Origin: Hofstenia miamia
Taxonomy: Eukaryota; Xenacoelomorpha; Acoela; Hofsteniidae
DNA: 64,000 bases
Assembly (NCBI GenBank): GCA_900660155.1
Contig: CABFPE010000342.1
Coordinates: 694,522 to 758,521 of the forward strand
Direction: 5' to 3'
Each line of letters starts with the position of its first letter. The first letter of the stretch is position 1. Under the pieces are notes generated by a model that was given only the letters and a program-made list of their open reading frames with translations, had not been told where the DNA came from and ran no database searches. Shown here piece after piece: positions 13,180-26,200 of the stretch. A program made the translations under genes and the position numbers.

Positions 13180-13420
13180 ACTGGCCTCAAACAGCAATAA
13201 AGAGCATCTAATCATTACCAATCTATTAGAAATAAATTTTATCCCACTAACTATAAACAACATCAACATAAAGGCAACTGTCAACACCAGACCATCAATC
13301 ACCTTAATGGCAGATACCTTTGCTACTGAAATCAGATGGACATGTGAAAATATCAAAAAGGAAGAAATGCAACTCATTATTGCTTCATACAAATACATCA
13401 ACATAAAAAGTATAGTCTAA
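13180..13420 (+). pseudogene. gypsy aspartic protease remnant
   Basis: The + strand reads INFIPLTINNINIKATVNTR then PSITLMADTFATEI. This parallels the [17 protein letters not shown] segment of the gypsy-like protease on the - strand at 43.7 kb, with NTR in place of the catalytic DTG. The active site is therefore lost. Confidence 0.6.
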
Positions 13421-15049
13421 AGAGTATTAATTTCAGTACAACAAATCAAATTCCAAATGATATCTCTATAATTTGCACTCAAAATCAACAACTTCCATAT
13501 AAGATGATGATTGGTGTAACAGAGTGCAAACAGAAGGGCATTCTTGTCAGCCTCACTTAGGTAGAGGAGTACAAATGGAAAGGCACTTTCTCTGACCATA
13601 AAAAATAGTAGTGACAGTTTAGTTATTAGAAATTTTTCTTAGTTATTTTATTTGTACAACATTTAATATTGATCATGTTTTATAAAAACAGGCCTGAAAA
13701 ATGATATGGCAAAAAATATGTTTGGCTAAACGTCAATAACTCTGCTTTTGACCAATATGAGCCACAACAGAAGCTTTAATAAGGATGAATTGTATGATTA
13801 GAAAGAAATTAATTAAGAAAGACCTGTAAGTGATTTTTAGTTTTTGTATGGTAGACCAGTCAATGGTATAATGTATTACTATTGTAACAAAGATAATTAA
13901 CAATAAACTTTTAATCAATTTCAGTTCTTCATTAACTTTATTTAATTAATTGGAATTTTTCTTAATGCAAATTAGCTAAATTTCTGTGGCAGTGGTGGTG
14001 GTAAAGTTGCTGATCAAAGTAGATGGTGCCTAATAAGATTGATCAATGTGTTTATTATCTAATTAATTGTTATTATGTTACTGTCTGTGTGATTATGGAA
14101 TCTTTAACTGAAGTGGATTTACTGGCTAAATAGTGTATGCTAATAACTCATTTGATATTGGAATTAATTGCTATTTACTAAATATGTAATAATTGAAATG
14201 ATTATATCTCTGATGCACAATCTGTTTGAAGGAGGAACTTTTCTTTGATGAGAGAAATGCAGTTATAAGTTAATTAAATATTGCACAATAAATAACTGGT
14301 TTATTGGTAAACTAAATTCAATGTTTAAATTATTCTCTATTTGTTTACACTTGAAATCTTATTATAAATATATTAGTTCAATATACAATGAGAATAAATT
14401 CTTTGTGGCTAATTCCACAAGTTAATCTCAGATTACAATGAGAGTTGCATTAGAGTGATTAATCTGCTAATAGAACATCAGGTCAGTGTAAGCTGTTAAA
14501 TTAGCAGTTTGTGGAGAACCTAAGCACATGATTTCACATTGGTCAACACATTCTCACTGAAAACAAATACTTGATCAATTATTCATCCAGAACTTTAACC
14601 ATGAAACAAGATCAAAACATTAAAATATCACAAAAAAGAGCTGACATAGCTTTGTAAGAGATCTCCTTACTACAACAACTAAGATTGGAACCCCACCTTT
14701 GGAAAATGGTGAAAATAAAGCTGAAAGCATCAACAAATGGTGACTTCATTATTTTAAACCAGTATGGAATCAACTCAAAAAAATAAAAAATGCATCTACA
14801 CCTAAATGAGGATCAAATTTGAAAAATCAATAAAGTACTTATCAAAGATGCAGCAATCTTCAACAACAAAAAGAGTAGTGTTGGCAAAGCAATAGGTGTG
14901 GAACACCAAATTAAAACTACATCAGACAAACCAATTCCTCAAAATTGTCAGAGAGTGCCTCAGCATCTCCAAGGTAAAAATGTAGAAACTATCAGCAAAT
15001 TACTTAATAATTGAATTTTCAGGAAAAGTAACAACCTGTATGCTTCTCC

Positions 15050-15480
15050 CACAATTATTTATAAAGCAAGGAGATAAACACAGATTTTGCATCAACTTCA
15101 GGATACTTAACAACATAACAAAAAAGGATGCCTACCCTTTGCCTCAAATCAATAACATTCTTTACAGCACTGCCAAATACCAATTTTATTCTACAGTCAA
15201 AAACTGATTTCAGAATGCCTCACAGACTCTTCAAGTGGTTATAAATGGCAATTGGCCTTTGTAATGATCCCATGACAATCCAATGATACATCATGAAAGT
15301 CCTCTTAAATGATCAAACTACAATAGACAATGCAATCCTAGCTTACATAGATGATATTCTTATTTCCTCTAGGACAATCAATGATCACTGTGAAAAGTTA
15401 AATAAAATCTTAAAACTTCTATTTCACACTGGTTTGTGAATAAATAATAAAAAATGCAGTTTTGCCCTAGAAGAAAGTTA
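15050..15480 (+). pseudogene. gypsy reverse transcriptase remnant
   Basis: Readable blocks are FIKQGDKHRFCINFRILNN and ITKKDAYPLPQINNILYST, then after frame breaks AILAYIDDILISSRTINDHC. These are the R-F-C-x-x-x-R-x-LN, K-D-x-YP-LP-x-I and Y-x-DD motifs of Ty3/gypsy RT. The polymerase YIDD is intact, but stops and shifts inactivate the frame. Confidence 0.85.
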
Positions 15481-15719
15481 TCCTCCTCAGTTGTATAATC
15501 CAACCTGGAAAAATCTGCATTAAAGATAATGCTAAACAACTAATTGAACAAATTCAACCTCCCTGAAACAAAAAAAATCTATGAATAATTCTCAGATTTA
15601 TCAACTACCACCATGCATTTATCCCAAATCTTGTGGAAAAAAACTCATCAAATGTCAAACCTCTTGAAAGGAAAATCAGGAATTCAATTGGAACTGGAAA
15701 CAACAAGAAGAACTCAACA

Positions 15720-15990
15720 ATCTAAAAACATTTATGATGAAAATGCTATTGCTAAATAGTCCCACTGGAACAGACACATTCATATTAGACACAGATTCCA
15801 GCACATTGGCGATAGGAGCTGCACTTCAACCAAGAAATTCACAGTAGGAAAAGGTAACAGCAGCTTATGTTGGCTCAAAAAATACTCTGGAAATTGGTCA
15901 ACAAGCATGACAAGATGGATTGAGTACCTCAGTGATATCTCATTTACTATCACATATCACAAAGGGGGACTCCATAACAATGCTGATCTA
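15720..15990 (+). pseudogene. gypsy RNase H remnant
   Basis: The frame reads NSPTGTDTFILDTDSSTLAI then GAALQPRNSQ before a stop. F-x-L-x-TD-S-x-x-x-x-GA-x-L is the first catalytic block of the gypsy RNase H. Later blocks are degraded. Confidence 0.75.
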
Positions 15991-16269
15991 TGGACAGCAC
16001 TTCTGCAATACCACCACAACATGAAAAAGCCAGAACAAAACCAAAAGTCAATTCAGCTTCCTACCTAAAAATCAGTACAAAGAACTTACTGATATAAATG
16101 CAGATAAGAATGGAATGCTGATACTGCCATTACTTACAATCATGGTCTATGAAGAAATAACACCAACTGACATAGCAGAAGCTTAGCAGAATGACTACAT
16201 CCTAAAATAGATATTTGATAAAGTTCACAACAACCAACCATGTAATGATTCAATACTATAAATAACATA

Positions 16270-17320
16270 AATGGTCACTTACAGAGAATGGCATCTTTTA
16301 TGTTACTTTAAAAAATTCTAATAAGATCACCCTTCCTAAATACTACAAAAGAGAAGTTGGTAAAAAGTTTCATGAAAAAGGACATACTGGAGTAAACTGA
16401 GTAGAAATCATTGTTCATGAGCATTTTGAAACAACATACTTGAGGAAAACCATTGAAGACTTTATTAACAAGTGCTAAACTTACATCCTCCAAAGCAAAC
16501 CAAGATTCCCACAGCAATAGGCAGAGCTTGAAAAAATAAAATCAAAGTGAATGAACCAATTTGTAAACATGGACATTGAACAACTACCTAAAGGCAAAGA
16601 ATTGTTACTCTTATGCCCTGTTACTAGTTTACAATTTCCCAAAATATAGTAAAATTATCCCTATGAAAAATATCAAAGCTCAAACTGTCATAGATTCAAT
16701 GATTAAAAATGGACCTATGGAATCACAATTACAGATGAAGGAGTTGAAATCAAAAGGAAACTGTTCCAATATCTGATAAAAAATCTTGTAATCATCCACA
16801 GTCATATGACAACACACCACCCACAAGCAAATGAAGGTGTCAAATGACTCAACTGTACTCTTATAAACCTCATGTGGGCTATAACAGCTAATATTGGAGG
16901 AAAAAATTGGAGAGATTTACTCTACATTAGAATATTTCCACAACAACTCTACCCATACTGCAACAATAATGACACTTACAAAGCTCTATATTGCCACAAA
17001 GCTCTGATGCCAATTGGAATGCTATTCTGAAACTACACCAGTCCAATTGACCAGGAATACTAAAAAAATCAATAGAAAAACTCCACCTCACACATGAAAT
17101 CATCTGTGCCAACATAAAAAAAAACTTCACCTGACAACAATGTTACTACAACAAATCAATGTATGGTGAACCTTACAAAGTTGGCAATGATCTTCAATCA
17201 ACATCCACAGCTCCTACCATGTCAAAAAGGGCAGGCAAGAAGAGATCTAAACCTCCTTTACAAATTTCAAAAAATCCCATTAAATGTTAAATTCTTGGTG
17301 ATGTCTCCCAAATAGGTACA
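16270..17320 (+). pseudogene. gypsy integrase remnant
   Basis: Fragments include KYYKREVGKKFHEKGHTGVN, which resembles the HH part of the HHCC zinc finger (H-x-x-x-GH-x-G). LQSKPRFPQQ and MNQFVNMDIEQLPKGKELLL follow at the start of the catalytic core, and HSHMTTHHPQANEGVK matches the H-x-x-x-HPQ-x-NG-x-x-E block with changes. Stops are frequent, so the reading is patchwork, but block order and spacing fit a gypsy integrase. Confidence 0.65.
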
Positions 17321-20300
17321 ACTACTTCAGATGAAAACAGCAGACAATCAGCAAGTTGCTAAAAACACTTGGAAAAATGTCAATCTCTGATGGAGAAGTC
17401 ATCCACCCTTACTGTATTGTCACTAGGCACATTCACCACCTCAGTTCTAACAAACTTTCTATAAAAACTCAAGAACTTACATCTGATCTACTAAGTATAT
17501 CTGAAAACTAGATTAGCTACTTAGCCAAAAATCAGCACACTAATGTTTCTTGAAGAATGGATGCAAGAAAAGTTAATCAGAGAATATTTCTGCAGCACAA
17601 CTTATATCACATTAGAACATATCATTACTCTCTGGAGTATTTATAAATTTGTGAAAAATAAAAAGGTGTGTGAAAGAATTACCACTATCAACCTCCACAC
17701 AATTGTTCCTGGGTAATGCTAACACTCCACGGGTGCAGTGGTGTGTGGAGTCCTGAGCCTACATCAGATGTTAAAACCAGGGTAGAAGAAGGTACCATAA
17801 TATGTACTTTGGGCATATGGGGTTGGTAGTGCTCAAGAAACATGTTTGTTACAGTTTTTGGTTAGACATACAGTGACATGGTGGAAATACTGTTAGTGAG
17901 ACCTTTACTAGTGCCAGACCATGAGTGTGTCTCATATGGCAGTCATGCAGGGATAATTTTTTGTTTCTGGCTTGTGAGATATACCAAGGCTAGCATGTGC
18001 TGAGCCTTTCCTGTGAAGCAGCTTTGCTGTGTCACAAGTAGTTTATAGTTTATGATCAAACATACCCTTAAAATGGAGTCTTCCTAACTAGATGCTTTGC
18101 ATTTAATGCTTCTGTACTCCAATATAATTTTCAGACCTATATAGCAATCAGTATGTGCTCTCTTAGTTGCCACTGATAGTAGCCTTGGTTGGCCTTCAGC
18201 TTCACTCTGCTGATCAGATACAACACAGATCAACAGTCTGCATGCCAGAAGTTGCCAGAGGTTTCTCATGATCAAACTGGCCTTAGTGCCATACTTCAGA
18301 GGTTAAGGTCTGGACTCAGATCATGGTTACACCCACTGAGTTAGTCTTTTGACTACTTTAGTAACTCCTCCACTATCAACATTGATTAGACCAACTTACT
18401 TATTGTTTATTTCCTTTAGTCTCAAGGCAAAGACAATATTAAAATGGTCCAAGGAATGAACCAAATGCTTTTTACATTCATATACATACAGGATAACAAT
18501 GAAACCATACCTAACAACATACTGGATCTCAAAGCATATTTAGAAAATATTTACATCATCTGCCAGTTGAATCTGGAATGTATGTCAGTCACATCTAAAA
18601 ACAGTATTACTAATCTCATTCTTATTGATACTTTGGTTAATAGAAATTTGCCACTGCAAAGGATTATTACACAGGTAAGAATTGTGATCAATATCCTCCT
18701 ACAAATTCAAGCCCTAGAGACATTAGATCCACACTGTATCTGTACTAATGTAATAGACATACACTGCAAATTCTCCTTTAGCCAGTCTCAGCAAGCTCTC
18801 AACAATACAATATTACTGTCAAATTGTAGAATAATTGGCATAAAAAGGCAAAGAAACTAAATACTTTTTGATTATTTTGAGTGATTATTTATTTTGATTA
18901 TGCCTTTGTTAATTATTTATTGTTTATTGCAACTAAGTGAGACTAATATGACAAAGAGGTATGTCAGTGAACAAGTTTAACAAAATGAAGCAACCAAGAT
19001 TTTTAAGCTAATTAATAACACATTGTGTAAGAAAATCTGATGAAAGTGACAGCAATTTCTATCAACTAAGAGAGGTACATGCTGTTCTGGTTGCAAAGTG
19101 CAATATAAATATGATTTAAAGAAAAGAAAAGGTGATAAATTAAATCATTTGGATTTTACATTGACATTAAATCATGTTTTATTATATTATGACAACAGAA
19201 AGCTAAACATTGAGGCACAAGAGTAGCCTTCAGGTATGCCCATAGTGCAATTATCAGCCTTTAAGTGGCATCATCTCCATTTGGCAAATATTAAGTCAGC
19301 TTCTGCATTTGCTCTGCCCTGTTGAGGAAAGTGTGCTTTAGGTTAGGTGTAAAAATATGGATTTTTATTCTGTTTGGCTTTCCTACTAAATTGATTCTTG
19401 CTTTATAACTAATGTATTAAAAATAATGGGTACCTACAAGCACATTATTATCTATGTTAGTTAATTAATATGTCTGTACAATCAATGACCCAGTTTCTGC
19501 AGGCAGCAACAATTGCTCACATGTATCAGAGGACATGTACTTCTATAAATGTAAGGCAAATAAGAAGTGAAAGCTGCAAGTTTGCATTTATTCCCATTTA
19601 ATGAGTTATAATGACAGCAATTGTTGTATAAATTCGATAATGGTAAGCCACACTTGGGGGAGCATCACACTTTGCTACCTAAACCATTATCACTGAGAGG
19701 ATTCATGAATCACAACCAATTGCATAGTAAATGGTGATTGCTGCTGGAAGTCACACCACTCATAGTTAATCTTTACTAACCTAAATGGAAGCTTGTTAGT
19801 CAGATACATAATAGTGTATATCAGTTGACATTATATAAGTTAATCTAATAAATTGGAATTTAGAACTGTTAGTTAAAATCTCACAAAGCAGAGAAAGTTA
19901 TATTGTATCTACAAAAAGTAATAGAAAAGCTAATTACTGTCAATCTCTAAACTTTTGGGATTCTACAAAATGCTTACTCAACACAATAATCACAGCCTTG
20001 TGATTCAAAGAAAAAATGCCAGCACTATGTTTACTCAGTATCTTACTCACTTATGATCCTATACTCAAATTCCTTCTCAGCAAGAATTCTCACACTAAAA
20101 TTATGAAGGAATGTTTTTTTAAAATTGCAATAGCACCTCTAAAAAAACTGGCTGCTACTAGAAACATCACTATCACTTCTCTATTAAAACACAGAAAACA
20201 ACATTGACAGATTTGAAAAGTATCTAACAAAATTTACCAACTACAAAAACCCATTTGGATGCCTTTCAAGGATTGTAATACAAAACAAACTGGGCATTTA

Positions 20301-21393
20301 AAAACGTGAAATAGATGCATTTCACCACTGCACAGAAAAACATGTGTGGAGGGGCACATTGAAATGCATTACAAAGCTTACACTAATACCAAGTCACCTC
20401 TGACTACAGAAATGTTACAAGAGCATTTACCACACTCAACTAAGAACTACATTTAAAATTTTCAAAACTACAACATATCCAAGAAGTATATGTTGCTATA
20501 CACATACCTGTCCAGTTGCTATCTGGAGTACTCATTCATTCTAATTAGTATAAATACAGAAACAACTGATCTGAATTGAAGATATGTCCCATCCAAAACT
20601 ATTGATCTAACTACAAAAAATCCTTCACAAATTAAAGAAAAAGACCTACTTAACAAAGGCATTCTACAACTGTCACCATGGTTACAAGCTGTTGTCAACA
20701 AAATCTCTAATGAGAAAATTACAAAAACAGAAGCAATCACCACTCACATGTTGTCATGTGGTGAAAATCAAGAAATGCTAATTTAGTGAAGCATCCTTAA
20801 AAATAAACATAAAATTGGCATCAACCTGAACCTAGTAACAAGCTAAAGTCTAAGATGTAGAAATTATTAAAATGAAAGTCTTCACTGAAAGCTTCACATA
20901 AACAGAACTGGAATCACAAAGGCATATGTTACAAGTTGCACTAGATATCAAGTTTGCACCTGCCAGATTCAATATCAATACCAAGTCTAAAACTGCTCTG
21001 AAAGAAACCTCTACATAATCAAGGATGTTAACCAAAAATTAGTTAATTACCTGATCTGCAGAAATTACAACCACTCATTGAAATTGGTTGGAGTTAAAAA
21101 GGAAATTGCAACAAAACACTTCTTCTGTATACTAACACTGATAATCAATCTCCCCAAGAGAATACCTTACACTAAGGAAAAACATGCCATGCCCATCAAC
21201 CATAGTATCCCAAGTTACTGCTTGTACTAAAATAGCCACAAATCCATATGTCAAGTAAAGGAAAAGCCAGAGTTTAAGAAAGCAGTCAAAATTCTCAAGG
21301 ATCACAACCAAAAAACCATCTCCTCATAGACAGCAAAAATCAAACCAAAAAAACTACATGAAAGGTGAACCCATTTTATGTAAATAGCAAATT
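17321..21393 (+). other. long post-integrase region of the gypsy element, content unidentified
   Basis: About 4 kb lie between the integrase relic and the 3' LTR. It contains one intact 138-aa frame (18444-18860) and, at about 20010-21360, a run of short open segments in one orientation that look like a decayed coding region. The position is where env-like third ORFs occur in some gypsy elements, but no signal peptide, fusion or membrane motif can be recognised. Nested insertions may account for part of it. Confidence 0.45.
18444..18860 (+). CDS. unidentified 138-aa ORF inside the gypsy element
   Basis: The longest open frame in this region: MVQGMNQMLFTFIYIQDNNE at the start, a central KAYLENIYIICQLNLECMS, and a basic end (GIKRQRN). 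It has several cysteines but no recognisable motif, no signal peptide and no clear transmembrane helix. It may be a third ORF of the element, a nested fragment, or chance in AT-rich sequence. Not recognised. Confidence 0.25.
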   Translation: MVQGMNQMLFTFIYIQDNNETIPNNILDLKAYLENIYIICQLNLECMSVTSKNSITNLILIDTLVNRNLPLQRIITQVRIVINILLQIQALETLDPHCICTNVIDIHCKFSFSQSQQALNNTILLSNCRIIGIKRQRN

Positions 21394-21830
21394 TGCTTTT
21401 ATAATTCCTATTATTCAATACTGATTTTATGTCCAGCTAACTTCATTTTTCTATTGAGGAAGAGCTGTTAATACATCTGAGGGATGGCAAGTACGTGCTG
21501 CCTGGTGATATCCTTCAGTTCTACCATTATCTAATTAGAAAGCATTCATTCTTGTGGTATTTTTACTTTACTGTTACTTTACTTTAATTCAATGACTGTT
21601 ACACATGACGCCACTGAAAGCCAAATCATGTGTAAGCTAATCTCTTTCAAATTACAACTGATTAATTTACTATTCATGTGCTTGAAGATTATGCTTAGGT
21701 ATACTTCCTCTCTGCTGATCAGTGTTATTACTCATTTGGTAATTCAATTATGCAGTTTATTTTACATAATTCCTTCTTTGTGCATGCAAGCAGTTGTTAT
21801 TTATGCATTGTATGCTAGATGTTATATATA
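21394..21830 (+). repeat. gypsy 3' LTR
   Basis: Diverged copy of the 11489 LTR: tgcttttataattcctatta at the start, then atctaattagaaagcattca, ttaattcaatgactgttaca, gcttaggtatacttc, attactcatttggtaattca and ttacataattcc. The divergence indicates an old insertion. Confidence 0.75.
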
Positions 21831-21989
21831 TATATTGAAACCAGGATCAATGAACAGCTAAGAGAGCATTTAGGAAAAGAAATATATTTGCATAGACATC
21901 AAGCAATTAAAGATAATTTCGAGAACTTACTTAAAGCCAAGAATACTAAATATGCTGAAGCCTTGTTTATAAAATACACTAATAAGTGA
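21819..21989 (+). CDS. unidentified 56-aa ORF next to the 3' LTR
   Basis: ATG at 21819 opens a frame reading MLYIYIETRINEQLREHLGK then EIYLHRHQAIKDN, FENLLKAKNTKYAE, ALFIKYTNK and stop. Composition (charged, helix-forming, few low-complexity codons) looks more protein-like than neighbouring frames. It could be a fragment of a retroelement protein. No family is recognised. Confidence 0.3.
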   Translation: MLYIYIETRINEQLREHLGKEIYLHRHQAIKDNFENLLKAKNTKYAEALFIKYTNK

Positions 21990-22140
21990 ACTAATAAAAA
22001 ATCAACTAAGCTAAGCCAACTTATGAACATATTTTAGGTGTATGCATATTTAACACCAATTAATGTAGTAAGTGTAAAATTTGTACTGAAGATGATTGAA
22101 AAATCGAAATTGGTGGCTAATATTAAATTGAGCACATCAG

Positions 22141-22144
<4 letters not shown>
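21990..22144. other. no feature seen
   Basis: Short AT-rich spacer. Confidence 0.4.
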
Positions 22145-22196
<52 letters not shown>

Positions 22197-22245
22197 GTAT
22201 ATATGGATATCTATATATATATCTATATATATATACATGTATATA
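22145..22245. repeat. (TA)n microsatellite with interruptions
   Basis: Mostly TA with gtata and ggata interruptions. Open frames called over it are low-complexity artefacts. Confidence 0.9.
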
Positions 22246-22286
22246 GTATTTTTTCCTATCCAGTATTTATTTTGTGCTATACTTAA

Positions 22287-23081
22287 GGTGGGATCATCTC
22301 TAATCAAAGTCCCAATTTTGGAAAAACTATTGAAATTCAGTTTTTGCCAGAAATGTATTGGCATTATATCTACCATTCTTATGCTAATTGATTTGATTCA
22401 GAAAATATCACATTTGTTGAAAAAATGAGTTTTGTAAGTCAAAGTCAGCTAAGTTAAATTAGCAATAGGCCCTAGCAAGAAACTTACCCTACGTTTTTTC
22501 CATTAATTTTCCCTCAAAAAGAACATAAAGAAAGCTTTTAGCTACCAGTAAAACCAACCCAGAAGTTTATCACATAATATTATAACATCATAAAAATGTG
22601 ATTTTCTCTAAATATGTTTTTTGAATTTGGAAAACTTCAAACAACAGTTACTCTACAGATTTTCAATTGATTTGGTTAATTTTTGAAGATATGTTCCCAA
22701 ATGTATCATTCAGATCCTGAAATAAGATCTAAGCAAAATAATTATGTTTGTGGTCACAACTAAAGGCTAAGGTTACTTGAAATGTATATATTTTTTAAAA
22801 TCACCATAAATATATTATCAAAGATTATTTGGCTTAGATCCTATTTCATGACCAAGATAAAAGGTTATGAATTCATGAATTCATTTGCAAAAAGTAATTA
22901 CATATACACACATTTTTTTGCAAATTGCCATTTCAAGGAAATTTTGACAATTTTTTTGATTGAAATAGGTCTTGGTCATGAGACATTAAAATTTTTGTAA
23001 GACCAAGTCTTATCTATCTATGAAAAAAGCAAAGTCTTATATACAATAGTTTGCAAAGAAGCTTGACAAGAGGGTCCCATC
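22287..23081. mobile_element. TTAA-flanked MITE-like element, ~795 bp
   Basis: TTAA occurs at 22283-22286 and 23082-23085. The adjoining ends are inverted: GGTGGGATCATCTC on the left, and GATGGGACCCTC on the right read on the opposite strand. Internal inverted segments also exist, for example tgaaataagatctaagcaaa (from about 22717) against ttggcttagatcctatttca (about 22830), and catgaccaaga (22848) against tcttggtcatg (22970). TTAA duplication is typical of piggyBac and Kolobok superfamilies. No transposase is present. Confidence 0.55.
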
Positions 23082-23120
23082 TTAAGCATTTCAAGTTTTA
23101 CCAAATTAATAATATTTTAG

Positions 23121-23257
23121 ACATTACATTCATGATGACAATTGCATTGACTGGATTGCTTGCAATGTATCAAAAACGACATCCAAATATACCTCCTAAA
23201 GCAGAAAATGCATTTATTTTTATGGCAATTATTCTAATACTTGCTGTGATTTTAGTG
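23121..23257 (+). CDS. SIDT: SIDT exon A (transmembrane, RHPN loop)
   Basis: Acceptor aatattttag precedes 23121 and donor gtaaca follows 23257. The exon is 137 nt; its first two bases finish an Asp codon (G|AC) begun in an upstream exon, and it ends in phase 0. It encodes [20 protein letters not shown] followed by [10 protein letters not shown] and a hydrophobic helix ending AVILV. The pattern D-x-T-F-M...YQ-x-RHP matches the SIDT signature in which this Asp is a metal ligand. The preceding exon, expected to encode a YHxCP-type motif, was not found upstream. Confidence 0.9.
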
Positions 23258-26200
23258 GTAACATATTTCAATTTCATAGTTTATTTAAATATTAGTTTAT
23301 TCAAGCATTAATTCAATGAGTTGCAAATTGATTTTGTAAAACATTAATTCATAAAATTGTTGATATTTGTCTGAAAATTTCTATTGCATTTTAATAATTC
23401 TTCATAACTGTCAATAAGACCTGCAACATACTTTTTTCTGAATATTGTTCATCAAATTAGTTTCTAAATGTTATATTTCAATGCTTTACCATATTTCAAT
23501 AACATTGCAGTGTTGCAATGATTATTTTTGTCAAAAGATATCATTTTGTGTTGTATATAAGTAATTTTGCACTATGTTCACCATAAGAAAGATACATTTT
23601 GTATTTGAATAAGCATACTTGCTTATATTGATTAATACTACAAATATAATTCAATATGCAAATATTCTACAAATTTAACAGAATTGTTTCTATGTATCTA
23701 GAGTTTAACACACTTAGTTTTGTAATGCATGGAGCCTAAGATAGAGTAGCCAAATACTAAGCACTCAATTTATTGGGACAGTCCAGATGTAAGTGCTGTT
23801 GGTATTCATAGCAAGAAGAATAGCCTGTATGCCAATAGTTAATTTCCTATTGAAAATAACACAATGTTAGTCATACACTAACACAGAGTCCAGCCAATTT
23901 CAAAACATTGTTGTCTATTTAATTTTTTATTAGTGCCAAATGCATCTAAAATTGTAAGATATATTATAACAATTTGATTTCCAACTCAGCTTCATCTATG
24001 TGTGTCACATGCTTTCCAACTGCATAAAAAAATATTAAAACTACCAAATGCAAATACATGTAATAATCTATGATAATTTTTTGTAACTTGATGTGCCTAT
24101 GAATTCATAATGCTCATCATTTTGTGTAGTTGTTTTAATTTGAATGTAGAAAATTATGAATGTATGATTGACAAAAGTTTGCCTGGGAATTTGTCAATTT
24201 GCTAAAGCTAAGCATTAATATTGAATCATTGGTATTATCAATTACATGTATTAGCTTTTATATCGAACATTTTTTGCATTTTATATTTGGATCCTCACAT
24301 TAATTCTTGATAATTTTTTCTACCTAAGCTTAGTTCAAAATTTGGCACTTCTGTACCAGATTTTTTTCGTCATTTTTGCAAATGATGGGACTGCCTTAAT
24401 AAAAACACAACTGTGATATCCATTGCATTGTAAATCACTCATTAATAGCTACAATTGTAATTATATGAGCAAGCCAAATATAGAATATTGGTAGACTACC
24501 TACAAACATGTTTTTGAAGAGCAATGAAATCAAGTACAGCCTAAATTCAAAATTAAGGCAACTTGTAAATTTCAAGGTACTATATTTATCTTCATAAATC
24601 AATATAATCTCCCTCTGACTTTGATTCACAATCTCCATGCATAATCAAAATAGCTAAGTTGTGTATTTTACAGTAGCTATACTTACCATGAGATTGGTCG
24701 ATTTTGATAGATTATTTAAATTTGTTTTTAATAAAGAACATCAAAAATTAGTCACAATAGTGTGATTTTGGGATTGACACATTTAAACTTTTATTGATGT
24801 TTCCCACTGCTACATTTCTAAAGAAATATTCCTCTTCAGTTTAACCATAAATTATTTTATAAATTTTAATATGATATTACCCAAAAAATCTAATTTTGTT
24901 ATTATACAAAAACTGAAAGTCAAGATTTCATTAAATGTATTTTAAAGTATTCTTTAATATCTAAAAAAGACATTAGTTTGACCATGATTCCTTTTATTTA
25001 GTTTATTCCAGATAAAAGTTGGGAAGGAATTGCTATTACAATTGCAGGTCACATTGCCATTGTGGGCACCTTCATTTGTTTTTATTACTATGGTATGATT
25101 ATTAATTTATCTTCATACACAAAGAAATTCTATTAAAAAATTAATTTCACTTTAAATGCTTCATATTATTGAATAGTTCACAACAATTATGATTCACCCT
25201 TTTTCATTCATATAATAAATATATTGTGGCATCAACCAATGCCTTACAAACATTTTTGTAATTAGTATTTTGAAATTAATAAATATTAATTGTACAAAAT
25301 ATTTACATGATTTTGTAATTGCCTTGATTGACGTATTAAGTATTAGACAATCTGTGCTATTTTTGAACATTTAAATCATCTGCTGTGCAATATCTCTGAT
25401 ATTAGTTGATTACTATGCAAAAGGTTACTGAGGGACCTACTAGTGTTTACACAACTGCTTGTCATTCATTATGTTTATTATATTTTATTGCAGCACCTAA
25501 ATTTCATGAGCTGAGGACTGCACTGGGTTTAGGTACACAAGCACATAGGGTACACTTTTCACTGAAGAACTTATAGGGCTTCTCTCTTTATTTAAATTAG
25601 GGCTCCTGTCTAACGTGACTCTTTCTATCAAGGTTCACTGCATTGAGTTGGCCAAGTGTGGCCATGCACCCTTCCCTGACCTGATCTCCCAGCTACTTTT
25701 AACTGGAGTCAGGCCGTTAATTACTGAGACATCAGCAAATCCTTGTGTTCATCAATGCAGATTTCCATGCTAATGCCACATGGCAACCACCACAGATCAG
25801 TCCTAATGACAAGTATGTTTTATAATTAACGGCACCTCTGCTAAGGGATCCTGGAAAAAGAACCATATGAAAGAATGAGCAAAATTTCTAGTAAAGTTAC
25901 AGAGACTCTATTTGTTTAGAAGTGTGGAGCAACCTATGTGGCTGAATTATCATGTTGCTGAAAGCTGATTATACTGAAAAAATTTTTTACCGACTATCTA
26001 AAGCCTAACCACTCAACTGAAGATCACAATTTCTAAAAGCTGTATCTGTTCAAGCCCCTCAGCCATCATTAAATGAAAGAAAATGTCAAATACACGTAAT
26101 AAGAAACAAGTCACTCCCACCTCTCACTCTACCCTCCAGTCAAAATATGAAACCCTCTCAAGAGAAGAATTGATCAAAAAAATCCACTCATTCAAAACTG

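Larger units (their letters stand above)
11489..21830 (+). mobile_element. decayed Ty3/gypsy LTR retrotransposon with both LTRs
   Basis: Two similar ~430-bp direct repeats bound an interior holding, in gypsy order, a CCHC zinc knuckle (about 13040-13080), a damaged protease, RT (15050-15480), RNase H (about 15720-15900) and integrase (16270-17300). All are broken by many stops and frameshifts. The order protease-RT-RNase H-integrase is that of Ty3/gypsy rather than copia. About 4 kb separates integrase from the 3' LTR, far more than most gypsy elements have. LTR ends are approximate, and no target duplication could be assigned. Confidence 0.8.

Noticed and set aside
22038..22428. Overlapping ORFs with YIYIYI repeats
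   Set aside because: Low-complexity translation of (TA)n; no other support.
22200..23120. Upstream SIDT exon ending in FQF-G
   Set aside because: Searched by eye for a YHxCP-type motif and a TTTG/gt end upstream of 23121 and found none convincing; probably outside the window.
25492..25560. Possible SIDT exon after ttattgcag ([14 protein letters not shown])
   Set aside because: The phase fits but the sequence does not resemble SIDT, no good donor follows, and it lies at the edge of a probable LTR.
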